A DNA stretch of 64,000 nucleotides from Pseudomonas saliphila. Its GTDB lineage: Bacteria; Pseudomonadota; Gammaproteobacteria; Pseudomonadales; Pseudomonadaceae. Position 1 is the first letter of the stretch. Every line of letters starts with the position of its first letter. The DNA is taken from positions 62,001-126,000 of the forward strand of contig NZ_VTVA01000011.1 of NCBI RefSeq assembly GCF_008638345.1, written 5' to 3'. The position numbers and the translations under genes were made by a program. Positions 7,607-19,320 of the stretch are shown in pieces. The notes beneath the pieces were generated by a model. The model ran no database searches, had not been told where the DNA came from, and saw nothing but the letters and a program-made list of their open reading frames with translations.

Positions 7607-9526
7607 ATGGGCAAGATAATCGGTATCGACCTGGGAACCACCAACTCCTGCGTGGCCATTATGGAAAACGGTACGGCCAAGGTAATCGAGAACGCTGAGG
7701 GTGGTCGCACCACTCCTTCGATTGTGGCGTATACCAACGACGGCGAGACGCTGGTTGGTCAATCTGCCAAGCGTCAGTCAGTGACCAACCCGCAGAACAC
7801 CCTTAACGCGGTCAAGCGACTGATTGGTCGCCGCTTTGAAGAAGATGTCGTTCAAAAGGACATCAAGCTGGTCCCTTACAAGATTCTTAAGGCCGACAAC
7901 GGCGACGCCTGGGTAGAAGTAAAGGGCGAGAAAATGGCGCCTCCGCAGATCTCTGCTGAAGTGCTGAAGAAGATGAAGAAGACTGCCGAGGATTATCTGG
8001 GCGAGCCAGTAACCGAAGCGGTCATCACGGTGCCTGCTTACTTCAACGACAGTCAGCGCCAGGCCACCAAGGATGCCGGTCGGATTGCTGGTCTGGATGT
8101 AAAGCGGATCATCAACGAGCCAACTGCTGCCGCACTGGCATACGGTATGGACAAGTCGCGTGGCGACTCCACTATCGTTGTTTATGACCTTGGCGGCGGC
8201 ACCTTTGATATTTCGGTTATCGAAATTGCCGAAGTTGACGGCGAGCATCAGTTTGAAGTGCTGGCTACCAACGGCGATACGTTCCTCGGCGGTGAAGACT
8301 TCGACATGCGCCTGATCGACTATCTGGCCGACGAATTCAAGAAGGAAAACGGTGTTGATCTGCACAACGATCCACTGGCCCTGCAGCGACTGAAAGAAGC
8401 GGCCGAAAAAGCCAAGATCGAATTGTCTTCCAGCAACCAGACTGATGTGAACCTGCCCTACATCACCGCAGACGCATCCGGTCCGAAACACCTGAACGTC
8501 AAGGTTACCCGGGCCAAGCTGGAATCGCTGGTCGAGGAACTGGTCAAGCAGAGCATTGAGCCTTGCCGCATCGCCATGAAGGACGCTGGTCTGGATGTGT
8601 CCGAGATCAACGAAGTGATTCTGGTCGGTGGTCAGACCCGTATGCCGCTGGTACAGCGCACCGTTGCTGAATTCTTCGGCAAAGAGCCACGCAAGGACGT
8701 GAACCCGGATGAGGCGGTAGCTGTAGGCGCTGCGATCCAGGGTGCGGTTCTGTCCGGTGATGTGAAGGATGTTCTGCTGCTCGACGTTTCCCCGCTGTCT
8801 CTGGGTATCGAGACTATGGGTGGCGTGATGACCACATTGATCGAGAAGAACACCACCATCCCGACCAAGAAGTCGCAGGTGTTCTCGACGGCTGATGATA
8901 ACCAGACCGCCGTGACCATCCACGTGATGCAGGGCGAGCGTAAGCAGGCGTCGCAGAACAAGTCGCTGGGCCGTTTCGATCTGGCAGACATTCCGCCAGC
9001 TCCGCGCGGTGTGCCGCAGGTCGAGGTGAGCTTCGATATTGACGCCAACGGTATCCTGAACGTGTCCGCGAAGGACAAGGCGACTGGCAAGCAGCAGTCG
9101 ATCATCATCAAGGCTTCTTCGGGTCTGACCGATGAAGAAATTGATCAGATGGTGCGTGATGCTGAGGCCAATGCCGAGGAAGACCGCAAGTTCGAGGAGC
9201 TGGTCACTACCCGTAACCAGGCTGACCAGTTGGTTCACGCCACGCGCAAGACGTTGACCGAAGCTGGCGACAAGGCGACTGAGGAAGAGAAGACTGCAAT
9301 CGAGACCGCTTTGGCTGACCTCGAATCCGCAATCAAGAGCGATGACAAGGCCGATATCGAAGCCAAGATCAACGCTCTGTCCGAAGCTTCCGGTCCGCTG
9401 GTGCAGAAGATGTATGCCGAGCAGGCGCAGGCTGCCCAGGGCGGCGAGTCTGATGCAGACGCCGGCCAGGATGGTGCTGATGACGTAGTGGATGCCGAGT
9501 TCGAAGAGGTCAAGGACAAGAAATAA
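7607..9526 (+). CDS. dnaK: Chaperone DnaK (Hsp70)
   Basis: The 639-residue protein carries the Hsp70 signatures: [12 protein letters not shown] at the N-terminus, [17 protein letters not shown], and [14 protein letters not shown] in the ATPase domain. A substrate-binding beta domain (about 390-505) and an alpha-helical lid follow. The acidic C-terminus ends [11 protein letters not shown], matching the conserved EEVKD-type tail. It folds and protects cytosolic proteins with DnaJ and GrpE. The start ATG at 7607 is preceded by a GGAG ribosome site. It is transcribed from its own sigma32 promoter and by read-through from grpE. Confidence 0.98.
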   Translation: MGKIIGIDLGTTNSCVAIMENGTAKVIENAEGGRTTPSIVAYTNDGETLVGQSAKRQSVTNPQNTLNAVKRLIGRRFEEDVVQKDIKLVPYKILKADNGDAWVEVKGEKMAPPQISAEVLKKMKKTAEDYLGEPVTEAVITVPAYFNDSQRQATKDAGRIAGLDVKRIINEPTAAALAYGMDKSRGDSTIVVYDLGGGTFDISVIEIAEVDGEHQFEVLATNGDTFLGGEDFDMRLIDYLADEFKKENGVDLHNDPLALQRLKEAAEKAKIELSSSNQTDVNLPYITADASGPKHLNVKVTRAKLESLVEELVKQSIEPCRIAMKDAGLDVSEINEVILVGGQTRMPLVQRTVAEFFGKEPRKDVNPDEAVAVGAAIQGAVLSGDVKDVLLLDVSPLSLGIETMGGVMTTLIEKNTTIPTKKSQVFSTADDNQTAVTIHVMQGERKQASQNKSLGRFDLADIPPAPRGVPQVEVSFDIDANGILNVSAKDKATGKQQSIIIKASSGLTDEEIDQMVRDAEANAEEDRKFEELVTTRNQADQLVHATRKTLTEAGDKATEEEKTAIETALADLESAIKSDDKADIEAKINALSEASGPLVQKMYAEQAQAAQGGESDADAGQDGADDVVDAEFEEVKDKK

Positions 9527-9561
9527 GTCCTTGAAAGAACGGTGTAACTACTGACTGTATG

Positions 9562-9590
9562 CAACGCGGGAGCTATTCCCGCGTTGCTGT
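9562..9590 (+). terminator. Hairpin after dnaK, possible terminator or attenuator
   Basis: CAACGCGGGA (9562-9571) and TCCCGCGTTG (9577-9586) form a perfect 10-bp stem with a 5-base loop, followed by CTGTTTGT. The T-tract is short, so termination is probably partial, lowering dnaJ expression relative to dnaK. Confidence 0.5.
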
Positions 9591-9609
9591 TTGTAACGGA
9601 CCCTTGGGT

Positions 9610-9650
9610 CTGTTGACGTTTCCCCGCGGCGCGCGGCGAAACGTCAACAG
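9610..9650. repeat. 41-base inverted repeat between dnaK and dnaJ
   Basis: CTGTTGACGTTTC (9610-9622) is repeated exactly in inverse as GAAACGTCAACAG (9638-9650). The 15-base GC-rich centre itself holds CCGCG/CGCGG. No T-run follows, so it does not look like a simple terminator. It ends 26 bases before the dnaJ ATG. It could be an RNA stability or translation-control hairpin, or a protein-binding site. Confidence 0.8.
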
Positions 9651-9676
9651 AGCTTGAATGAAGGAATGATAAAACG

Positions 9677-11640
<1,964 letters not shown>

Positions 11641-11711
11641 GCAGTGTGTAGTCGGGAGGTATTCAGTCGGGCGCTATCGCTAACCGTTTCTCGACAGCGT
11701 TCAGCGCCTGG

Positions 11712-11736
11712 CGCCTGCCTCGCTTGAGGTCAGGCG
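11712..11736. terminator. Hairpin between dapB and the convergent unknown gene
   Basis: CGCCTGCCTC (11712-11721) pairs with GAGG-T-CAGGCG (11726-11736) with one bulged T and a 4-base loop. It lies between convergent gene ends. There is no strong T-tract, so only weak terminator support. Confidence 0.4.
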
Positions 11737-11760
11737 TTAGGTATCAGGCATGCTGGAAGA

Positions 11761-12522
11761 TCAAACCCCGCGTTTGAGCGCGTCGCGGGAAAGGTTGTTA
11801 AGCGTGCTGGTATTACGCAATAGGTAGAAGGCTGCAATGGTCGGCACCCAGTCCGCGCGGTGATCCAGCAGTCGAGGCTTGATGAAGTTGTACTGCTTCT
11901 CCAGCTGATCGAAGGTCGCTTCCAGCTCGGGGAACAGCTGGCGCAGTTCACCGGCGCGCTTACTGATACTCGCATCCATTTCGTCGAATAATCCTTCCTT
12001 GGTTTCCACGAAATACACCCCGATAGAGCTGAACATACTGTTCTGGTAGAGCAGCAGGATCTGGTTGGTTTCCAGGCTCTGGCGGTGCAGGGTGAGCAGA
12101 TCCTGCGGAGCCGTCTCAGTCAGTGCGTCGTAGGCTGCGGCTGCGGCCTTGTCCAGTTCAGCGTGGGCCATCATGATCTGGTTGACGGTCGCCAGATGGT
12201 AATGCGCTTCTTCGGTTGACTGACCTTCGAGCTGACGAATCAGCGATACCAACGCATCGTAGGGTCTGCGCAGGTCAGATGGGTTATCCATTTTACGTAA
12301 CAGCTGGTCCATATTCTTCAGGGCGCTGTTATAGGTCTCGCGATTGCCGGGTTCGCGTACGCGCTCGAACAGGTTGTTGTCGATCAACACATAGGTGCCG
12401 GTGACATAACCGTCGCTGCGAAATTCGTGGAGGTTTTGCAGGTTCTGAAGTTCTGTCGCTTGAATCAGGGGTGCGACACTAAGCAGTGCCAGCACGAAGT
12501 AGCGTCTTAGGCGCAATATCAT
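11761..12522 (-). CDS. Exported protein of unknown function
   Basis: I do not recognise this gene. The frame gives 253 residues starting at ATG 12520-12522. This start is preferred over the ATG 15 bases upstream because GGAGAG stands at proper distance before it. The N-terminus is a clear Sec signal (MILRLRRYFVLALLSVAPLI-QATE) with likely cleavage after QA-T or nearby, so the product should be periplasmic. The mature part is almost entirely helical and charged, without cysteines or known motifs. The gene is inserted leftward between dapB and carA. Confidence 0.75.
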   Translation of the reverse strand: MILRLRRYFVLALLSVAPLIQATELQNLQNLHEFRSDGYVTGTYVLIDNNLFERVREPGNRETYNSALKNMDQLLRKMDNPSDLRRPYDALVSLIRQLEGQSTEEAHYHLATVNQIMMAHAELDKAAAAAYDALTETAPQDLLTLHRQSLETNQILLLYQNSMFSSIGVYFVETKEGLFDEMDASISKRAGELRQLFPELEATFDQLEKQYNFIKPRLLDHRADWVPTIAAFYLLRNTSTLNNLSRDALKRGV

Positions 12523-12874
12523 GGGAGTTCTCTCCATCCTTTTTTTATTGTCACACAGCTCTGCGCTTCACAGCATCAGTGGCTGGGCTGTATCCGTTCA
12601 CACTTGTTTTAACACAACTGCCACAGCTTTAGAAACAGATTGACATTCTGTCCCGAGCGATAAAGATCGGCGGTTGTGCCTTGCACCAATTCCTGTGGTG
12701 GTCCTTCGGTCTGGATATATGCTGGACGATCCCTTAGAATGCCGAGCTAATCTGTCTATCCAGCGCGCATCTGACAATGCCATAAAGTAAACGGGATGAA
12801 GTGTCCAACACCTCGTTCCCGCTTTTGTGCAGCCCGCGTTTAGTAAAACTTGTCCGCTCTAATCGGAGGTTTTC
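12523..12874 (+). other. Intergenic region before carA with a candidate promoter
   Basis: This 352-base gap between divergent genes contains no convincing coding frame. TTGACA at 12640-12645 followed after 15 bases by TAAAGA (12661-12666) is a candidate rightward promoter, with a spacer shorter than ideal. The last bases hold CGGAGGT, a strong ribosome site 8 bases before the TTG start of carA. No clear ArgR box or attenuator was recognised by eye. Confidence 0.35.
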
Positions 12875-14011
12875 TTGTCCAAACCAGCCATTCTCGCCCT
12901 TGCTGACGGTAGCATTTTCCGTGGTGAGTCCATCGGGGCCGACGGTCAGACCGTAGGTGAGGTTGTTTTCAATACAGCCATGACCGGTTATCAGGAGATC
13001 CTGACCGATCCGTCCTACGCGCGCCAGATCGTCACGCTGACCTATCCGCACATCGGCAACACAGGGACTGTCGCGGACGATAGCGAGTCGTTCAAGGTGT
13101 GGGCTGCCGGTCTGGTCATTCGTGATCTGCCGCTGCAGGCCAGCAACTGGCGCAACACCCAGCCTCTGGACGCTTACCTGGTCGAGAACGGTACGGTTGC
13201 CATCGCCGGTATTGATACGCGCCGCCTTACACGCATTCTGCGTGAGAAAGGCGCGCAGAACGGCTGCATTCTCGCAGGTGAAGATGCAACTGAAGAGCGG
13301 GCGCTGGAATTGGCGCGTGAGTTCCCGGGGCTGAAGGGCATGGACCTGGCCAAGGAAGTCAGCGTCAAGGAGCGTTATGAATGGCGCTCGAGCGTCTGGT
13401 GCCTGGAAAGCAATAGCCACGCAGAAATCGCCGCGAGCGAGCTGCCTTACCATGTGGTTGCCTTCGATTACGGCGTCAAATACAACATCTTGCGCATGCT
13501 GGTCGCCCGTGGATGCCGTTTGACGGTCCTGCCGGCGCAATCCACTGCTGCTGATGCGCTCGCCTTGAACCCGGATGGCATCCTGCTGGCTAACGGACCA
13601 GGCGATCCGGCGCCTTGTGACTATGCAATCGAGGCGATCCAGGAGTTGCTGAAGACCGATATACCGATTCTGGGTATCTGCCTGGGGCACCAGTTGCTGG
13701 CCCTGGCTGTAGGCGCGCGCACGATGAAGATGGACAACGGACATCACGGTGCCAACCACCCGGTGCAGGACCTGCGCACAGGTGAAGTAATGATCACCAG
13801 CCAGAACCACGGTTTCGCTGTGGATGAATCCACCTTGCCGGCCAATGTGCGCGCGACCCATAAGTCGCTATTTGACGGCACCCTGCAGGGTATCGAGCTG
13901 ACGGATAGAGAAGCGTTCAGTTTCCAGGGACACCCGGAAGCCAGCCCGGGCCCCCACGATGTGGCTCCGCTGTTCGATCGTTTCATCGAGACCATGGCCA
14001 AGCGCCGCTAA
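12875..14011 (+). CDS. carA: Carbamoyl phosphate synthase small subunit
   Basis: CarA is the glutamine amidotransferase subunit that supplies ammonia to CarB for carbamoyl phosphate, shared by arginine and pyrimidine synthesis. The 378-residue protein has the N-terminal CPSase small-chain domain ([17 protein letters not shown]) and a class I amidotransferase domain. That domain carries the nucleophile loop G-I-C-L-G-H-Q and the catalytic histidine/glutamate in [10 protein letters not shown]. The start is TTG at 12875, supported by CGGAGGT and by family N-termini ([11 protein letters not shown]). It forms an operon with carB, 32 bases downstream. Confidence 0.97.
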   Translation: MSKPAILALADGSIFRGESIGADGQTVGEVVFNTAMTGYQEILTDPSYARQIVTLTYPHIGNTGTVADDSESFKVWAAGLVIRDLPLQASNWRNTQPLDAYLVENGTVAIAGIDTRRLTRILREKGAQNGCILAGEDATEERALELAREFPGLKGMDLAKEVSVKERYEWRSSVWCLESNSHAEIAASELPYHVVAFDYGVKYNILRMLVARGCRLTVLPAQSTAADALALNPDGILLANGPGDPAPCDYAIEAIQELLKTDIPILGICLGHQLLALAVGARTMKMDNGHHGANHPVQDLRTGEVMITSQNHGFAVDESTLPANVRATHKSLFDGTLQGIELTDREAFSFQGHPEASPGPHDVAPLFDRFIETMAKRR

Positions 14012-14043
14012 GCCGCCGGTTCACTTAGGATTTTTAGACGACT

Positions 14044-17000
14044 ATGCCAAAACGTACAGATATCAAAAGTATTCTGATCATCGGCGCTGGTCCGATTGTC
14101 ATCGGCCAGGCCTGCGAGTTTGATTACTCCGGTGCTCAGGCCTGTAAAGCGCTGATGGAAGAAGGGTTCCGTGTCATCCTGGTTAACTCCAACCCGGCCA
14201 CCATCATGACCGACCCGGCGATGGCCGACGCGACCTATATCGAGCCAATCAAGTGGCAGACCGTGGCGCGGATCATCGAGAAGGAACGTCCGGACGCCGT
14301 GTTGCCGACCATGGGCGGGCAGACCGCACTGAACTGCGCGCTGGATCTGGAAAAACACGGCGTGTTGGAGAAGTACAACGTCGAGATGATCGGCGCCAAT
14401 GCCGACACCATTGACAAGGCCGAAGACCGCTCACGTTTCGACAAGGCGATGAAATCCATCGGCCTGGCGTGCCCGCGTTCGGGTATTGCCCATGATATGC
14501 AGGAAGCTAATAACGTCCTGGATCAGGTCGGTTTCCCCTGCATCATTCGCCCCTCTTTCACCATGGGCGGCTCGGGCGGCGGTATTGCATACAACCGCGA
14601 AGAGTTCGAAGAGATCTGCACCCGCGGCCTCGACCTATCGCCAACCAACGAGCTGTTGATCGACGAGTCGTTGATTGGTTGGAAAGAATTCGAGATGGAA
14701 GTGGTCCGCGACACCAAGGACAACTGCATCATCGTCTGCGCCATCGAGAACTTCGATCCCATGGGCGTGCACACCGGTGATTCCATCACGGTTGCCCCTG
14801 CGCAAACGCTAACTGACAAGGAATACCAGGTGATGCGTAATGCGTCACTGGCGGTGCTGCGTGAGATCGGTGTGGAAACCGGCGGCTCCAACGTCCAGTT
14901 CGGCATCAACCCGGTCGACGGCCGCATGGTTGTCATCGAGATGAATCCGCGGGTGTCACGCTCCTCCGCGCTGGCCTCCAAGGCCACTGGCTTTCCGATC
15001 GCCAAGATCGCCGCCAAGCTCGCAGTGGGTTACACCCTGGATGAGCTCAGCAACGATATTACCGGCGGACGCACTCCGGCTTCCTTCGAGCCGTCTATCG
15101 ACTATGTCGTGACCAAGATTCCGCGTTTCGCCTTCGAGAAATTCCCCAACGCCGACGCACGCCTGACCACTCAGATGAAGTCGGTGGGTGAAGTCATGGC
15201 CATCGGTCGTACTTTCCAGGAATCCCTGCAGAAAGCGCTGCGTGGACTGGAAGTGGGTGTGTCTGGCCTCGACCCCAAGGTCGATCTGAGCAGCAGTGAC
15301 GCCCAGACTGATCTGGTACGTGAGCTGACGGTGCCTGGCGAGCAGCGCATCTGGTACATCGGCGATGCGTTCCGCTCAGGCATGAGCGTTGAGGACATTT
15401 TCGAGCTGACCAATATCGATCCCTGGTTCCTGGTGCAGATCGAAGATCTGATCAAGGACGAAGAGCGCGTCAAGACCCTGGGACTGGCCGATTTTGACCA
15501 TGACCTGATGTTCCGTCTCAAGCGCAAGGGCTTTTCCGATATTCGCCTTGCTGCGTTGCTGGCCGTCAGCGAGAAGAGTCTGCGTCGTCACCGGCACAAG
15601 CTGAACGTATTCCCGGTATACAAGCGGGTGGATACCTGTGCGGCCGAGTTTGCGACTGACACCGCCTACATGTACTCGACCTATGAGGAAGAGTGCGAGT
15701 CCAACCCCTCCGACCGTGAAAAGATCATGGTGCTGGGTGGTGGTCCGAACCGCATCGGTCAGGGCATCGAATTCGACTATTGCTGCGTCCACGCGGCGCT
15801 GGCAATGCGCGAAGATGGTTACGAAACCATTATGGTCAACTGCAATCCGGAAACCGTATCGACTGACTACGACACCTCGGATCGTCTGTATTTCGAGCCG
15901 GTGACCTTGGAAGACGTGCTGGAAATTGTTCGCGTCGAGAAGCCTAAGGGCGTCATCGTGCAGTACGGTGGTCAGACCCCGCTGAAGCTGGCCCGTGCGC
16001 TGGAAGAAGCCGGTGTGCCCATTATCGGCACCAGCCCTGAGTCGATCGACCGCGCCGAAGACCGTGAGCGCTTCCAGCAGATGGTCGAGCGGCTGAATCT
16101 GTTGCAGCCGCCGAACGCTACCGTGCGCAGTGAAGAAGAAGCCATTCGCGCTGCGAGCAAGATCGGTTATCCGCTGGTGGTGCGTCCGTCTTATGTATTG
16201 GGCGGTCGGGCGATGGAGATCGTCTACCAGGAAGAGGAACTCAAGCGCTATTTGCGGGATGCCGTGAAGGTGTCCAACGACAGCCCGGTGCTGCTGGATT
16301 ACTTCCTCAACTGCGCAATCGAGATTGACGTGGACGCGGTATCGGACGGCACCGACGTGGTGATCGGCGCGATCATGCAGCACATCGAGCAAGCGGGTGT
16401 GCACTCGGGTGACTCCGCGTGTTCGCTACCGCCTTACTCGCTGCCGGCACATATCCAGGACGAGATGCGCGATCAGGTCAAGAAAATGGCCCTTGAACTG
16501 GGCGTAATCGGCCTGATGAACGTGCAGCTGGCGCTGCAGGATGACCGCATCTACATTATCGAGGTCAATCCCCGTGCCTCGCGCACGGTGCCCTTTGTAT
16601 CCAAGTGCATTGGTGAATCCCTGGCGAAAATTGCGGCGCGCGTGATGGCCGGGAAGACGCTCAAGGAGATCGGTTTCACCAAGGAAATCGTGCCCAAATT
16701 CTACAGCGTCAAGGAAGCGGTATTCCCCTTTGCCAAGTTCCCTGGGGTTGATCCGATCCTGGGGCCGGAAATGAAGTCCACCGGCGAAGTGATGGGCGTG
16801 GGCGACAGCTTTGCCGAGGCGTTTGCCAAATCACAGGTTGGTGCCGGCGAGGTGCTTCCGCAGGGCGGCACGGTGTTCCTCAGCGTACGCGAGGACGACA
16901 AGCCGTTCGTCGCCGAGATGGCTGGCGAGCTGATCGAGCTCGGCTTCGATGTGGTCGCGACCAGCGGTACAGCGAAGATTATCAAGGCTGCCGGACATCA

Positions 17001-17259
17001 AGTGCGTCGGGTTAACAAGGTGACTGAAGGGCGTCCGCATATCGTCGACATGATCAAGAACGATGAGGTCAGTCTGGTGATCAATACCACCGAAGGCCGT
17101 CAATCCATTGCCGATTCGTACTCCATTCGCCGCAATGCGCTGCAGCGCAAAGTGTACTCCACGACCACTCTGGCCGGCGGTCAGGCGGTGTGTATGGCAT
17201 TGAAATTTGGTCCTGAGCGCGCTGTCCGGCGACTTCAGGATCTGCACGAGGGGGTCTGA
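14044..17259 (+). CDS. carB: Carbamoyl phosphate synthase large subunit
   Basis: The 1071-residue protein shows the normal internal duplication: two ATP-grasp synthetase units (about 1-400 and 550-935), each with the Rossmann-like opening GxGxxxIGQ ([21 protein letters not shown] and [18 protein letters not shown]). They are joined by an oligomerisation domain and followed by a C-terminal MGS allosteric domain (about 940-1071), where UMP and ornithine act in other bacteria. It makes carbamoyl phosphate from bicarbonate, ATP and the ammonia tunnelled from CarA. Operon carA-carB-greA; greA begins 3 bases after the stop. Confidence 0.98.
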   Translation: MPKRTDIKSILIIGAGPIVIGQACEFDYSGAQACKALMEEGFRVILVNSNPATIMTDPAMADATYIEPIKWQTVARIIEKERPDAVLPTMGGQTALNCALDLEKHGVLEKYNVEMIGANADTIDKAEDRSRFDKAMKSIGLACPRSGIAHDMQEANNVLDQVGFPCIIRPSFTMGGSGGGIAYNREEFEEICTRGLDLSPTNELLIDESLIGWKEFEMEVVRDTKDNCIIVCAIENFDPMGVHTGDSITVAPAQTLTDKEYQVMRNASLAVLREIGVETGGSNVQFGINPVDGRMVVIEMNPRVSRSSALASKATGFPIAKIAAKLAVGYTLDELSNDITGGRTPASFEPSIDYVVTKIPRFAFEKFPNADARLTTQMKSVGEVMAIGRTFQESLQKALRGLEVGVSGLDPKVDLSSSDAQTDLVRELTVPGEQRIWYIGDAFRSGMSVEDIFELTNIDPWFLVQIEDLIKDEERVKTLGLADFDHDLMFRLKRKGFSDIRLAALLAVSEKSLRRHRHKLNVFPVYKRVDTCAAEFATDTAYMYSTYEEECESNPSDREKIMVLGGGPNRIGQGIEFDYCCVHAALAMREDGYETIMVNCNPETVSTDYDTSDRLYFEPVTLEDVLEIVRVEKPKGVIVQYGGQTPLKLARALEEAGVPIIGTSPESIDRAEDRERFQQMVERLNLLQPPNATVRSEEEAIRAASKIGYPLVVRPSYVLGGRAMEIVYQEEELKRYLRDAVKVSNDSPVLLDYFLNCAIEIDVDAVSDGTDVVIGAIMQHIEQAGVHSGDSACSLPPYSLPAHIQDEMRDQVKKMALELGVIGLMNVQLALQDDRIYIIEVNPRASRTVPFVSKCIGESLAKIAARVMAGKTLKEIGFTKEIVPKFYSVKEAVFPFAKFPGVDPILGPEMKSTGEVMGVGDSFAEAFAKSQVGAGEVLPQGGTVFLSVREDDKPFVAEMAGELIELGFDVVATSGTAKIIKAAGHQVRRVNKVTEGRPHIVDMIKNDEVSLVINTTEGRQSIADSYSIRRNALQRKVYSTTTLAGGQAVCMALKFGPERAVRRLQDLHEGV

Positions 17260-17262
17260 TCC

Positions 17263-17736
17263 ATGAAATATCCAATGACCAAGCAAGGCGCAGAGGCGCT
17301 TGAGACAGAGCTAAAACACCTCAAGAACACCATGCGTCCGCAGATCACCCAGGCGATCGCCGAAGCGCGAGAGTTGGGTGACCTCAAAGAGAACGCTGAA
17401 TACCATGCGGCCCGCGAACAGCAGGGTATGGTCGAGGCGCGCATTCGTGACATCGAAGGTCGGTTGTCAAATGCCCAGGTAATCGATCCCACCACGATCC
17501 CGCATTCCGGGAAGGTGATCTTTGGTACCACGGTCGAAATCGCCAACGTCGATACTGACGAGTCAGTGGTGTACCAGATCGTGGGTGAAGATGAAGCCGA
17601 CATCAAGATACGCAAGATTTCGGTCGGCTCGCCGATTGCCCGGGCGCTGGTCGGCAAGGAAGAAGGCGATGTCGTTGCGGTCAAGACCCCGAGCGGCGTG
17701 GTTGAGTATGAGATCGTCGAGGTGCGTCATCTGTGA
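17263..17736 (+). CDS. greA: Transcription elongation factor GreA
   Basis: This 157-residue protein has an N-terminal antiparallel coiled coil with the family signature [24 protein letters not shown], whose acidic tip residues stimulate transcript cleavage by RNA polymerase. A C-terminal FKBP-like domain follows (about 80-157) with [14 protein letters not shown]. It rescues backtracked polymerase. The ATG at 17263 is 3 bases after carB, so translation is probably coupled. Its stop overlaps the GTG of the next gene. Confidence 0.97.
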   Translation: MKYPMTKQGAEALETELKHLKNTMRPQITQAIAEARELGDLKENAEYHAAREQQGMVEARIRDIEGRLSNAQVIDPTTIPHSGKVIFGTTVEIANVDTDESVVYQIVGEDEADIKIRKISVGSPIARALVGKEEGDVVAVKTPSGVVEYEIVEVRHL

Positions 17737-18155
17737 TCGGAGCGCCCGCCGTGCCCGCGTTGCGTAGCGGTCGTGTTGCCTGGCAACTGACCGCTACGCT
17801 CTGGGTGGGCGGCATCTGGATGTTGCACTTTGTATTGTTGCCCGCTCTGGAAAGCTTTGGGTTGGCGCCGATGCTGACCGACGAGATCGGTAGCTTCATG
17901 CGGCCTTTGATGGTGGCGTTCGCTGCCATTTGCGCCGTTCTCCAGTTGATAATTGTCTGGACGGCGGTGGGCGGAGATTGGTGGAGGGATGTGCGTGGCC
18001 AGCTATTGCTGCTGGTGTTGGCTGCAGCAGCGGTCTTTTTCGGGGCAAAATTCATTGCAGCGGGAGATTATATCCAGCTGTTCTGTTACCTGATTCTGGC
18101 TTTCGCAGGTCTGGTGCTGGTTCTGCAACCACGTCCGGATGAAACCGGACGCTAG
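17733..18155 (+). CDS. DUF4149-like four-helix membrane protein
   Basis: The start is GTG at 17733, overlapping the greA stop by 4 bases, which suggests translational coupling. The 140-residue product has four hydrophobic segments (about 20-40, 55-78, 88-105, 112-132). An early motif G-G-I-W-M-L-H-F-V resembles the DUF4149 family of small inner-membrane proteins. A gene of this sort follows carB-greA in many pseudomonads, function unknown. The gene converges on yhbY with an 11-base gap and no terminator. Confidence 0.75.
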   Translation: MIGAPAVPALRSGRVAWQLTATLWVGGIWMLHFVLLPALESFGLAPMLTDEIGSFMRPLMVAFAAICAVLQLIIVWTAVGGDWWRDVRGQLLLLVLAAAAVFFGAKFIAAGDYIQLFCYLILAFAGLVLVLQPRPDETGR

Positions 18156-18166
18156 CCGCAATCCAG

Positions 18167-18481
18167 TCACAGGTTCTTGTGGCGCACCAGATTGGATAAT
18201 TGCGCATTGGGCTTCTTGGCGGGGCGCAGTAGAATCGCCATCTTGCCGATCACCTGCACCAGCTCAGCGCCGCTGGCTTTGCACAATTCTTCAATCAGCG
18301 CCCGCTTGCTGTCACGATCGGCAACGCTAAGACGAATCTTAATGAGTTCGTGGTCGGTGAGTGCACGATCAAGTTCAGTCATCACGCCTTCGGTGAGGCC
18401 ATTTTCGCTGACCATGACAACCGGCTTCAGGTGGTGACCAATACGTTTGTAGGCTTTCTTCTGTTCGGAGCTAAGCGCCAT
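18167..18481 (-). CDS. yhbY: YhbY-family RNA-binding protein (CRM domain)
   Basis: The 104-residue protein is a single CRM domain, an IF3-C-like RNA-binding fold linked to pre-50S ribosomal particles. Diagnostic segments are LSSEQKKAYKRIGHHLKPVVMVSENGL, then ALTDHELIKIRL and the IGKMAILLRPAKKPN end. The ATG at 18479-18481 is chosen since MALSSEQKK is the usual N-terminus; the open frame upstream overlaps the rlmE promoter region. It is divergent from rlmE across 82 bases, a pairing conserved in gammaproteobacteria. Confidence 0.93.
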   Translation of the reverse strand: MALSSEQKKAYKRIGHHLKPVVMVSENGLTEGVMTELDRALTDHELIKIRLSVADRDSKRALIEELCKASGAELVQVIGKMAILLRPAKKPNAQLSNLVRHKNL

Positions 18482-18563
18482 AATATTCTGATGCGTTCCA
18501 GTTTCGTTGAATGTAAACGCGACTAGTTTAACTGTCAGCGACACACGCTGCACGAGGTATTCC

Positions 18564-19193
18564 GTGGCTCAATCCAAAACCAGCAAAAGCTGGCTGAAAG
18601 AACATTTCGACGACCCCTATGTGAAGAAGGCGCAGAAGGACGGATACCGTTCGCGCGCCAGCTACAAGCTGCTTGAAATCCAGGAGAAGGACCGGCTGCT
18701 CAAGCCCGGTATAACGGTGCTGGATCTGGGTGCGGCACCGGGAGGCTGGTGTCAGGTGGCCAGTCGTCTGATTGGTGACAAAGGCCGAATCATTGCTTCG
18801 GATATTCTGCCGATGGACAGTATCGCCGATGTGACCTTCATAGAAGGCGACTTTACTGAGGACGCGGTATTTGAGGAAATCCTCCAGGCGATCGGCGATC
18901 AGCAGGTTGATCTTGTTATTTCTGATATGGCCCCCAATATGAGTGGGACGCCTGAAGTAGATCAGCCGCGGGCAATGTATCTGTGCGAGCTGGCGCTGGA
19001 CATGGCGGGTCAGGTGCTTCGTCCCGGTGGCAACTTCCTGGTGAAGGTGTTCCATGGTGAAGGTTTTGATGAGTACTTCCGGCTAATGAGAGGTCAGTTT
19101 GACAAGCTGGTCACCCGTAAGCCCGGCGCATCAAGGGGGCGGTCCCGTGAAACCTACCTGTTGGCTAAAGGATATAAAGGCCCGCAAGCGTAA
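18564..19193 (+). CDS. rlmE: 23S rRNA 2'-O-ribose U2552 methyltransferase RlmE (FtsJ/RrmJ)
   Basis: The 209-residue protein has the RrmJ fold: SAM motif [11 protein letters not shown], the substrate segment [22 protein letters not shown] with the catalytic lysine, then [13 protein letters not shown] and a late [12 protein letters not shown]. These provide the K-D-K-E tetrad. It methylates U2552 in the ribosomal A-loop. The start is GTG at 18564, chosen because the preceding ACGAGGT is well placed and [19 protein letters not shown] matches family N-termini. ftsH follows, the conserved heat-shock pair of E. coli and Pseudomonas. Confidence 0.96.
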   Translation: MAQSKTSKSWLKEHFDDPYVKKAQKDGYRSRASYKLLEIQEKDRLLKPGITVLDLGAAPGGWCQVASRLIGDKGRIIASDILPMDSIADVTFIEGDFTEDAVFEEILQAIGDQQVDLVISDMAPNMSGTPEVDQPRAMYLCELALDMAGQVLRPGGNFLVKVFHGEGFDEYFRLMRGQFDKLVTRKPGASRGRSRETYLLAKGYKGPQA

Positions 19194-19320
19194 GTGGCGC
19201 GACATAGCGCGTAACATTGCCGTGCCTGCCGTGATGCCAGAAACTGGTGTAAGGTAGGCATATATATGAAGAATTCAGTCAGGCCTGGTCGCTGTCGCGG
19301 CGGGGCAAGAGGGTAGCGAT

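Noticed and set aside
7778-9238. Long open frame on the minus strand opposite dnaK
   Set aside because: It is fully antisense to a strongly conserved gene, has no ribosome site and no recognisable domain; a codon-bias shadow.
15376-16404. Open frame opposite carB
   Set aside because: Antisense to conserved coding sequence with no support.
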